Shown here: positions 55,860-64,000 of the stretch, piece by piece
Position numbering within the stretch: position 1 is the stretch's first letter
Layout of the letters: every line of letters begins with the position of its first letter
Assembly: GCA_021234155.1 (NCBI GenBank)
Contig: JAJEKV010000166.1
Span: forward strand, 436,324-500,323
DNA length: 64,000 bases
Reading direction: 5' to 3'
From: Isoetes taiwanensis
Lineage: Eukaryota; Streptophyta; Lycopodiopsida; Isoetales; Isoetaceae
Notes under the pieces: generated by a model
The model's input: the letters and a program-made list of their open reading frames with translations, nothing else
Database searches by the model: none
What the model was told of the DNA's origin: nothing
Position numbers and translations under genes: made by a program

Positions 55860-58517
55860 CTACACATCTCCCTCTTCGTCAATAGAATAGGGGTTATTTT
55901 CGTCATTGACATGGCGATATCCTTGCTGGTTGAAGACATCATAACTACCCTCGAGCATTTTGACAACCCCCTTCATAGAGGGGCGCATATTAGCATCTTC
56001 ACAAGTGCACAAAAGTGCAACTTCTGTTGCCCGTCTCCCTTCTTCCTCATTGTAATCTTCCTGCATTAGCAATCGAGGATCAATTAATGTCCCATTTTTT
56101 ATGCTCTCCTTAGCCCACTCTGAAAAATTTGTAGATTCTTCTTCCAGTGCAACTGTTCCATAGCTTCTATGACCACTCAGAACCTCCAACACGACTATCC
56201 CAAAGCTGTAAACATCGTTCTTTTCGGAGACACTTCCATTTATCCATTCTGGTGCCAAATAACCAAAAGTTCCCATCATTTTAGTGATAAACATTGAAGT
56301 CTGATCACCAGGCATCAACCTGCACAGTCCAAAATCTGAGACCTTAGCATTGAATGATTCATCCAACAATATATTTTGAGGTTTGACATCTAGATGAAGA
56401 ATTTTGGGTTGGCATTCCTGATGCAAGTATGCTAGTCCTTGTGCAGTCCCTAAAAGAATTCTCATTCTCTTTGTCCAACTGAGAAAAACATCATCACTAA
56501 AGATCCATTTTTCTAAGGAGCTATTGGACATGAATTCATAAACAAGAAGTTTGTAAGGGCCTTCTACACAGAATCCCAGTAACTGCACAAGATTGACATG
56601 GTGTATCCTTCCCAAAGTCTCAATTTCTGTCTTAAATTCCTGCATTCCCTGGCTATTGCTTTCCAACTTTTTGACTGCAACCTTCTTTCCATCAAGCAAG
56701 GTTCCCTCGTATACTCCACCAAACCCACCTTTCCCTAGCATTTTGCTGAAGTTACTCGTAATTGCTTCTAATTCCGGATAGCTAAAATTGGACAAAGACA
56801 CCGTTATGTCAGGTGAATCATCTGGACGCCCACGTAAAAAAAGCCAGAGAAAAACTCTTTTGATTATTTGTATAGACAACCTGATAGACTGCATCTTTGC
56901 TGCATCAGATATGATGTAATGGGAGAAATAAGCCCATATTGAGGTAAACATCAAGATAAGAGTTAGCCCAGAGAAGGTTATTATAATGCCGTTTTGAAAA
57001 TATTGAGAAACAAGTTGTACACTGATAGAAATGAAGGCAGCAGCAGTGAAAAAGTTTAGAAAAACAACTAAGCAAATGCGTGCGGCGCGGTTGCAATGTT
57101 TACGTCCTGGCAGTTCTGTTATGATGAGACATATGGTGTTGATAACAGAGAAAGGGTAAAGGAAGAAGGAACCCCACGAAAAAATCTCTGCCACATATAT
57201 AGCTTGTTGATTATCAGGCTGTTGTTGTGCCACAACTGTTACATATGAGAACAGAATTGTTGTCATGTGCAGTATCACCAACACCTTGATAACTTTTGAA
57301 GAATTAGGGTTTCTGCGCAGGAACTTGAGTAGGAATATCATGGTGGTTTGCAAAGTGATTAGATCAATGGCCAAAGCAGCTGCTGTGAATTTTGTAAATC
57401 GCACATAGCTAAACCAAACATAATAATAATACATATCTATGTAATACCAATACAGATGATGGAGCAGCAAGCTAGGTAGTCTAGCCATGGCTGTTACAGT
57501 TGCAAAGGTCGAACAAATGATGATGATAAGCAGAACAGAGTTCAGACGAGAAGTCCTTTTGAAGACCCATAAAAATTGCAGGTAGATCATGGGAATGACC
57601 AGGCCAAGGATCAAACATGTAACCAATATTGTTTTCCAGCGGGCTTCAAGGCAGTTAGCAAAGGCAATGGAATTATCATAATAGGGCACTAGGGTTGTGC
57701 CATTATTTTTACCAGAACAACAAGCAGGGTGCCAACTCCACGTACCCGTTTCATATTTGTAGACGATGAAGGATCCATCCGGTTGCAGTCTCATGAAAAC
57801 GTAGTTTATGCTAGAGTATGTTCCTTCTATGAGCGCATCAATGCGTACTTGCCATCTGAAATCTGTAGGCAAATCGCTGCTGTTGAAGCTATACAGGCCA
57901 TCTTTATGGAGCTGAGCTTTTACTCCGCCTGTCCAAAGCTGGCATAGCCGTTTTGAGGAGCTTTCGTTCACCATTAGGGTTCCGTCTTGCCATATGGCTG
58001 TAGCACTTCCTGCTGAATACATCTGTGTAAAATTATGCCCTAAAGGTAGGATGTCTGATATGTAATCCGTGCTTTGCCATACCGCTGCATCGTTCCCATC
58101 ATACAGAACTAGGTTTCCGCTTGATTCCATCTTCCAGCTCTTCACGTCCTTGCCTGCCGACCAAACAGCTTCCTTGCCATCATCCTTCAGCACAATTGTT
58201 CCACTTGAATTTAGCACTAGCGTAGAATCCCATCCTACTCTCTGCTTTGAGTCCCAGATCATCTGAGGCTCTCCGTTGTCAATTCTCACAAAAATTCCAA
58301 ATACAAATTTGTGTTTTGATTTTGGCACTCGTTGAAAGGACAGCGAGAATTCCTCGTTACCTAAAATGGTGAATTTGTCGACCAGAACCGGATATAGGGG
58401 ACCCATATCAGTATCCCAGTGTACACTGCTAGGAATAAGAGTATAGTTGATTGAAAGAGATTGAGCTTGTATTGTAAAGCAGCATAATAAGAAGACGACA
58501 ATGGTTAGTAGCGCCAT
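55860..58517 (-). CDS. G-type lectin receptor-like kinase with a seven-helix membrane domain, intronless
   Basis: 885 residues, intact. Signal peptide 1-18 (hydrophobic, cut near IQA-QS). Ectodomain to about 293: B-lectin-like beta-prism with ESSGNLVLYDG...AVWQST (131-150), six N-glycosylation sequons, Cys 192, 266, 267, 289. Then seven hydrophobic helices: about 295-319, 327-345, 377-398, 410-430, 444-468, 481-502, 511-536. Loops meant to be cytosolic are basic (KRTSR 320-324, RRNPNSSK 401-408, GRKHCNR 471-477); the outer loop QQQPDNQQ is not. An amphipathic basic stretch (542-562) precedes the kinase. Kinase 590-857: GKGGFG (595-600), Lys616 in VAVKK, Glu631, catalytic loop HLDVKPQN with Asp710 (non-RD), DFG at 728-730, APE at 755-757, Arg845; closest to SD2-5-type lectin kinases. 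Probably a plasma-membrane Ser/Thr kinase; ligand and partners unknown. Known SD2 kinases have one membrane helix, so this architecture is unusual. Confidence 0.95.
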   Translation of the reverse strand: MALLTIVVFLLCCFTIQAQSLSINYTLIPSSVHWDTDMGPLYPVLVDKFTILGNEEFSLSFQRVPKSKHKFVFGIFVRIDNGEPQMIWDSKQRVGWDSTLVLNSSGTIVLKDDGKEAVWSAGKDVKSWKMESSGNLVLYDGNDAAVWQSTDYISDILPLGHNFTQMYSAGSATAIWQDGTLMVNESSSKRLCQLWTGGVKAQLHKDGLYSFNSSDLPTDFRWQVRIDALIEGTYSSINYVFMRLQPDGSFIVYKYETGTWSWHPACCSGKNNGTTLVPYYDNSIAFANCLEARWKTILVTCLILGLVIPMIYLQFLWVFKRTSRLNSVLLIIIICSTFATVTAMARLPSLLLHHLYWYYIDMYYYYVWFSYVRFTKFTAAALAIDLITLQTTMIFLLKFLRRNPNSSKVIKVLVILHMTTILFSYVTVVAQQQPDNQQAIYVAEIFSWGSFFLYPFSVINTICLIITELPGRKHCNRAARICLVVFLNFFTAAAFISISVQLVSQYFQNGIIITFSGLTLILMFTSIWAYFSHYIISDAAKMQSIRLSIQIIKRVFLWLFLRGRPDDSPDITVSLSNFSYPELEAITSNFSKMLGKGGFGGVYEGTLLDGKKVAVKKLESNSQGMQEFKTEIETLGRIHHVNLVQLLGFCVEGPYKLLVYEFMSNSSLEKWIFSDDVFLSWTKRMRILLGTAQGLAYLHQECQPKILHLDVKPQNILLDESFNAKVSDFGLCRLMPGDQTSMFITKMMGTFGYLAPEWINGSVSEKNDVYSFGIVVLEVLSGHRSYGTVALEEESTNFSEWAKESIKNGTLIDPRLLMQEDYNEEEGRRATEVALLCTCEDANMRPSMKGVVKMLEGSYDVFNQQGYRHVNDENNPYSIDEEGDV

Positions 58518-59275
58518 ATTTGCTCTTATTTTACAACAGCGACTGTCGAACCAGACACCAGAACAAGTTAGAGCCAGAATCTAGAACAAGCCAGACACTA
58601 GAAGAAGCGCCAAAATTTTGATTTGGCCAAACACTCTTCCATTGTCAAATCTACAGTCCAAAAACTAATATCTAATGACAAATATCTTAGTAACAGTCCA
58701 CACATAACTATGACTATCACTACAGGACTTCTGGCTCCCTTGTGTTTGGGAGTGAATGTATGCAGACCAATGTTAAATTTTAGTGCCATTTTGTCTCCGT
58801 GGACGTTAAAAAAACTATTCTATTCTTGTGGTTCACTTCAAATTTGTGGAGTGGTTCACTTCAAATTTGTGGAGTGGTTTGTAGACGCCCAAAAGTTATG
58901 ATGTAACTAGGGGATGGGGATATAATAATAATAAGGGGATATAAATATCTTTCTACAAATAATTTAATTGCCTCAAGTTTATAAGTCCAAAATGCAACAA
59001 AAATTTTCAAAAGTAAACAACAAAATGGCCAATTTTAGAACCGAAAGTTTTCTTCCGAATGCAAGCTTCTTGCTAAGTCTGTGTCGTAGAGTAGCGCCAG
59101 GCCCAGGCTGGGTTTACCGCCATTATTTCCTTTTTTTTTTCTCTCTGTTCTTGATGTTAAAATAGCAAAACTAGATAAAATTAATTCGGGACAAATTTTA
59201 TATTGCGTGTTTTTAGTGACGTAGTCAAATCCTCAAAGTCTTATGTGAAAAGCACAAAAATATAATATTATATTA
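58518..59275. other. Upstream region of the receptor kinase gene
   Basis: Should contain the kinase promoter. A TATAAA on the minus strand at about 58978-58983 would give a 5' leader of about 430 bases; unproven. A 22-bp direct duplication (GTTCACTTCAAATTTGTGGA) lies at 58832-58876, and CCAGACACYAGAA is repeated at 58551-58601. Confidence 0.4.
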
Positions 59276-59747
59276 CAAAATGGAAGTTGGGTCGCCGTTT
59301 TGAATGTGGTGTCGCCACGTGCTCTACAACGCGGAATGGAAATAGGCCCAGCCATTCCGCTAAACAGGTCAAAGAACCGAATGAAGTGATAAAACTCCGA
59401 CGTTTTTAGCTTGAGCTCTGTTTTGTGCCAAATCTACACCAAAAGATAAAAGATCTGGCAAAAGATCTATATCAGACGATTTTAGCTCTGTTCTAGTCGA
59501 TCTCTGTTTTGTTTTAGCTTTGTTTAGCTCTATTAAAATTTGTTTTAGCTCTGTTCAGTGCCGGATCTACACCATATGATCTGGCAAAAATATCTACACC
59601 AGATGATTTTGTTACTTGTGCCAGCTTTTGTGCCGAATCTACACCCTATTCTCTGCCGGATCTACACCAAAAGCTTTGGCCGGATCTAAAGAGACAAATC
59701 TACAACAACGGTTGAAGCTAAAGAACGGCTCCCAAACTTCCATTTTG
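59276..59747. mobile_element. MITE-like element, TA target site, about 472 bp
   Basis: Left end CAAAATGGAAGTTGGGTCGCCGTTT and right end (inverted) CAAAATGGAAGTTTGGGAGCCGTT match at about 22 of 26 positions, and a TA dinucleotide flanks each side (59274-59275 and 59748-59749), as for Tc1/mariner-type elements. The interior is a degenerate repeat of GCCGGATCTACACCA and TTTTAGCTCTGTT words (59400-59690). No coding capacity. Confidence 0.7.
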
Positions 59748-59749
59748 TA

Positions 59750-59858
59750 GAGGAATGGAATGGGGCTCCTTTTCCCTGCAATACATCAGACTACGGGCAT
59801 TTTGCGAGGGGCTTGAAGCCAATTCTGCGTGTAAAGGGAGCTCCCATTTCCGTTCCTC
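59750..59858. mobile_element. Second MITE-like element sharing the same TA
   Basis: Starts GAGGAATGGAATGGGGCTCC directly after the TA at 59748-59749 and ends in the inverted match ending CCGTTCCTC before another TA at 59859-59860. About 109 bp. The ends differ from those of the neighbour, so it is another family or the remnant of an element in which the first one landed. Confidence 0.6.
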
Positions 59859-61831
59859 TATACTTTAAGGATAGACAACATTTCACAATATAGCATAATT
59901 AGCACGCAAATGATAGAAGAAAATGATGGAGAAATTTAAGTACGACAGTATTATTATAGAAGTAGGCACAAAAAGAAAACACACAACTGAGTTCCATAAA
60001 GTTGTAGAACACCAAATAAAAAAAGACATTCCATGTTACTTTTTATAGAACTACAATGTTTTTCCTCTCCATCTTTTAGAACTACAATGTTTCTCCTCCA
60101 CCTTTTAACCTACAAATCCTAATGTAGAACAATTCTTCACTGTCCAAAGAAGAATTCATCCTAGCATATTTCTTCTTGTAAGCATCGTGCCATTACGACC
60201 AAAACTATGATATTGAAAACACAGAGGATTAGTCCTTCGAAAATCACATGGCAGAAGTTGGACATGCAAGAAGACTCACATTTTCGAAGTTGGACTCACA
60301 ATAAGAAGCCAAACATGTAAGAAGATACACATTTTCGAATCGACACTACCCACCTGAATTGTGCTACCAGAATCCTTTTGAAGATAGAGTAAAAAATATA
60401 TTCTAAACCAAAAAGTTTATGGTACCTAACATCATGAATAAGCTTAGATATAGTCAGCAAACGTAATGTTTAGTTTATCTTGAAAATATGCTGAAAGAGG
60501 TGGGTTTTCTCCGAAATAGGCTTACTTATAAATGCATCCCATCACCTAAAAAATAAGTCAAAAAAAGACCAATTTAACTAAAAGATAGGCTTAAACAGAA
60601 GTTAGTTGTTATCTAAAAAAAGTTGGATGAAAGCCAAAAAAGAGAGCACAATTGGCGTGGTTTTCCAAGCCCATTTACATGCTAAAACTAAAAGCCGAAT
60701 ATAACAAACTTGCTTGCTGGTATGTAGAAGAAACGAAAGTAAAGAAACAAGGAGAAACTTTGTTGCTATGAACCAGCAGATTAGATGCCCAAAATCATTA
60801 CTGGCACATACGTACCTCAAAAAATCAGCAAAGGGAACCTTCTAACTGGCTATTGTTACCTCAACACGAAGAACAAACTCTGAAGAAGAAGAAGAAGCAA
60901 TCTCGGCAAGAAGAACAAAGCTCTGGCACCATGGTAAGTGGACAAGGAGTTGTTTAGGCTATCAAAAGTGCTGATCAGAGTGCCCGGCACTGCATCCTTG
61001 CTGTAAAATGGCGCTCCTCATGATCATGCCGGAAAAAGGTCTTTCCCCTTCCTTTTATATATATCCGCGTTTTCCTCCTTATCGATCTTCAGATGTATGA
61101 TGCATCCATCTCCAGATGCAAACGTAAAAGAAAGAAGTACCTGGTTTAACAGAAATGGGCTTATGGCTTTTCTTGAACGTCATTATACCTAGCATAAACG
61201 GGCTTGTGGCTCTTCTTGAATGTCGCTGGAGAAGGGCTCCAAGAGGTAGTTTAGGCGGGCAATAAAATTTGTGTGAGCGGGAAAATAAGATTCAAAATAA
61301 TAACTGAGCCGGAAAAAGTTAGAATAGAATTCATTTACGGACGTTTTATTAAAGAACATAATATGCTAGAACGGCCTGGCTCTGAATGCACAAGCACGAG
61401 ACTTGGCTCTTGATGCACAAGCACGAGACTTGCGAAGTCATTAGCTGAAAATGTTGCCATTCTAGCATCTATGAGAGGTAGGAATCAATATTTCTTGTGT
61501 ACTTACATCTCAAATGTTTTTAAATGTTATTTTTAGTTTTATCCTGGAACCCATGAATACGAGCTTTGCAACTGGTACCTGATACAACCGATATAATGCT
61601 AGATAGAGCTGATTTCACCTCTTTTTCTTAGATACATCACTTGAAGATGCACAAAAGATTTAAAAAGATATTTTTGTATGGTTTTGTCTTTGTCTACTAA
61701 GCTAGATCATTTCATTTGGAGCAAACAAATTCATAAATATGGCTAGCCACATTGCCCAGCCCTCCCAATCTTTTGAGTTTGCCAAAACAACTAAAGCAGA
61801 GATAATTAAACCATTCTAAAGTATTTTAGGC
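59859..61831. other. Unassigned non-coding DNA
   Basis: No gene recognised. Short duplications occur: GCACAAGCACGAGACTTG (about 61389 and 61419), and CGGGCTTATGGCTTTTCTTGAACGT against CGGGCTTGTGGCTCTTCTTGAATGT-like copies (about 61157 and 61198). An ATG followed at once by GTAAGT at 60931 was considered and not accepted as a gene start. Confidence 0.45.
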
Positions 61832-61933
61832 CTGGTTTGCCTTTCTTTCCTACCATTGCACCTTTCTGGTTTGCCATTCTTTCCTGCCACTGCACCTTTC
61901 TAGTTTGCCATTCTTTCCTGCCATTACACCTTT
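61832..61933. repeat. Three tandem copies of a 34-bp unit
   Basis: Units of exactly 34 bp start at 61832, 61866 and 61900 with CTGGTTTGCC(A/T)TTCTTTCC and differ at a few positions. The open frame across it (61837-62052) follows from the repeat. Confidence 0.95.
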
Positions 61934-62309
61934 CTGATATGCAACAAAAGCACCGATTTGCACTTATTAGAGGAACACTAAATCACACGTTAGGTGTAAT
62001 TGCACTTGTAAGGGCTTTGAAAAGGAGCCCCGCGCTTCAAAAAGCTGCTTAAAACTGGGCAAAGCTTTGATTTAGCAATAAAGCTAGGTAATCATTTGAT
62101 AGCAGACTATCATTGCAGATTTTACAAAGGCACTATGATCCTCCATGACGTCAACTGCGGCGAGTCTTGCTGATATTAATGACTTGGACACTTACTTATT
62201 TCTGTCTGTAAATATTCTAATCTTAACCCATCTTAACATGGATTCCTGAGGATGTCCTAGCATGTTTTGTATAATTGACTAATGGAATACATACCACCTG
62301 TATATGTTC

Positions 62310-62517
62310 GATGGAATCTAAATCACTGGCAGCCTGATTTGCAATTCTGATGGAATCTAAAGCATTTGCTCATGACTGATGGAATCTAAATCACGCTCAG
62401 CATGATTTGCACTTTTGAAACAATCTAAATTATTAGCATATGACTAGGATCTAAATCACGCTTAGCATGATTTGTAGTTCTAATGGAATCTAAATCACCG
62501 CAGTGTGATTTGCACTT
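62310..62517. repeat. Degenerate minisatellite with GATGGAATCTAAATCA units
   Basis: Six variants of GATGGAATCTAAATCA followed by GCATGATTTGCACTT-like words start at about 62310, 62349, 62378, 62417, 62446 and 62482. Spacing alternates near 39 and 29, a higher-order unit of about 68 bp. Confidence 0.85.
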
Positions 62518-64000
62518 GACTAATTGCAGCAGGGGCCTGGCACTTTGTTGAAGTATGCTAACTCACTAATGGAGATGTGATGAACTCCTTGCAACATCTA
62601 GCATCATAAAAACCCCTCGTTGTTTAAATCTATTTCTGAAAAACAAGATTTCCCTCGCTGGGGGAGTTAGGGTTTTGATTTGTTTGCTATGGTTTTCTTT
62701 TTTTAGGATTAATCTTTTTGGGGTATTATAGAATTAAATAAATTTGAATAGCCTTATGAGTGTGCGCATTTCAGTTTATTGTGCTACAATCCTTGCTATG
62801 ACATTAGGAATTTTGGAGCATGACTTCCTCCTCTATCTCATATTTTATTTTCCTTGTCACTACGTAGCATGTACTAGGTAATGTTAATTGATCTATATAT
62901 AATATCATACCAATATACCAATATTAATATATGAGGTAGCATGTGCATTATATTAGCATCATTGTTAGCTATGGCATTCGATTCATATATTATGCAAACA
63001 TTTTTTATATTATTAATCTTCGTTGATATAATACAAATTTTTTGTCTTTCAGGATGATACCTCATCTTGATATGAAGCTAAGGGGCAAGCACTTCATTGA
63101 ACTAATAGTGCAACTTGTACATTGCCACTTGACTTAAAACCACATTGACATGGCTTGAATTGCATTTAAATACACATTTTGACACATTTTGAATTGCTTC
63201 TACAATCAAACTGAGGCCCTAAATCCACCATTTTGTGCTCCAAAAAGCTTTGCGACAAAGATTTCCTGGGCCAGTTTATGCCTATTATGAATAACCTGGC
63301 TATGGGGTTGACAATGAATGAAATGTCAGAATCACGTCTAGAACTAGACGGAATAATTGACAGGGAACCATACCTTGTTACTTATGTGGAAAAATATGGA
63401 TTGGTCCCTTAATGTTTTATTTGAATATAGCATTATTTTTATTGATTCATAATTTTTGGGGTTGTTCTTGCCCAAAAAACTTGTAATATGTTATCAAATT
63501 ATATATCTTTTTTGTCTCAATGTTCTAAGATTATGGTGTTATAAATTTGAACAATTTGCCCGCATAGAATAATGTTGAGCTAGACTCCAACATTTGCCTG
63601 ACATTGCCATAGCCCAACCAACTGCCTCTTGGCCTTTGCCTAGTTCTGCCACATACTGACCACCAAACCCCCTAGCCCTGCCAGACCTGACAAGCCCCTG
63701 CCATAGCCTACCTAAACCTTGCTTGGCGTGCCATACCCAAAGTCATGGCCCACGAAGCCCCCTGTCCAGGACTCATCCCCAGCGGTGAACTTCTACGGCA
63801 CCACAACACCCCACCTGCAAACCCCAAAGATAACACAGCCGACCTCCCCATAGACCGAGCCCCGGGGAAACCAAGAAGGGCCAACAAGGAAGCGGCCTGC
63901 GCACGCCAATGGGCAAGGGAGAGACATCCTCCATGAAGAAGGGAGGCCCGGCCATGGCCCATTACCAGCCGCTCGGCAAACGGGTTGATGCTCAGGTCCC
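62518..64000. other. Unassigned DNA, C-rich at the right edge
   Basis: No gene recognised to about 63550. From there the plus strand becomes C-rich (CCTGCC, AGCCCC words) and open frames appear on both strands (63708-63962 minus, 63745-63936 plus). This could be the start of a retroelement continuing past the window, but no domain is visible. Confidence 0.4.

Noticed and set aside
57400-57480. An eighth hydrophobic segment in the receptor kinase (about residues 348-372, Tyr/Leu-rich)
   Set aside because: It is dominated by Tyr, Trp and His and would place the kinase outside the cell; it is read as an outer loop or membrane-surface segment between helices 2 and 3.
60931-60939. ATG followed directly by GTAAGT, as in genes with an intron right after the start codon
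   Set aside because: No second exon with recognisable coding sequence was found downstream, and the motif is short enough to arise by chance.
63708-63962. Gly/Ser/Arg-rich open frames at the right edge as a gene
   Set aside because: Frames are open on both strands in GC-rich sequence and no domain is visible; the window ends too soon to judge.
1-64000. CRISPR arrays, bacterial operons, organelle insertions or rRNA genes
   Set aside because: No direct-repeat/spacer pattern, no bacterial gene clusters, and no rRNA or recognisable plastid or mitochondrial gene sequence was seen.

Overview
The window is nuclear DNA of a land plant. It carries an intronless plant-type receptor-like kinase, a plant caffeoylshikimate-esterase-like hydrolase, the remains of an intron-containing gene related to Arabidopsis At1g02270, and a PPR relic. 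These sit in a thick bed of decayed retroelements, DNA-transposon relics, small foldback elements and minisatellites. The LINE types, the pogo-type transposase relic and the old, heavily eroded repeat landscape fit a large seed-free vascular plant genome (fern or lycophyte). That assignment is inference; only 'land plant' is well supported.

Layout. 1-10 kb: a minus-strand Ty3/gypsy fossil with two GTG-rich minisatellites, then the 3' half of a chromovirus fossil (LTR 7691-8984) that holds a poly(A)-tailed insertion, then a LINE relic. 10.8-13.5 kb: a multi-exon pseudogene of an endonuclease/exonuclease/phosphatase plus EF-hand protein. 15-16 kb: a decayed pogo-type transposase. 16-33 kb: mostly unrecognised non-coding DNA with LINE 3' ends, a striking array of seven palindromes (25586-26005), a 352-bp tandem duplication, a PPR pseudogene and a perfect 49-bp palindrome (32558-32606). 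33.1-37.6 kb: a minus-strand L1-type LINE. 38.2-43.0 kb: a 5'-truncated chromovirus with a full 3' LTR. 44-46 kb: a pol III-like retroposon between 49-bp direct repeats, and a foldback element. 46.1-47.0 kb: the intact hydrolase gene. 47.7-53.3 kb: more retroelement debris. 55.9-58.5 kb: the intact receptor kinase. 59.3-59.9 kb: two abutting TA-flanked inverted-repeat elements. 60-64 kb: non-coding DNA with minisatellites.

Only two genes look intact, the hydrolase (46079-47017, minus) and the receptor kinase (55860-58517, minus). They show no functional link. The most interesting object is the kinase. Between a signal-peptide-led G-type-lectin ectodomain and a cytosolic SD2-type kinase it has seven predicted membrane helices instead of the usual one. 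Loop charges obey the positive-inside rule for an N-out/C-in 7TM protein. A lectin-7TM-kinase chain in one intronless gene is an architecture I do not know from any described plant receptor family.
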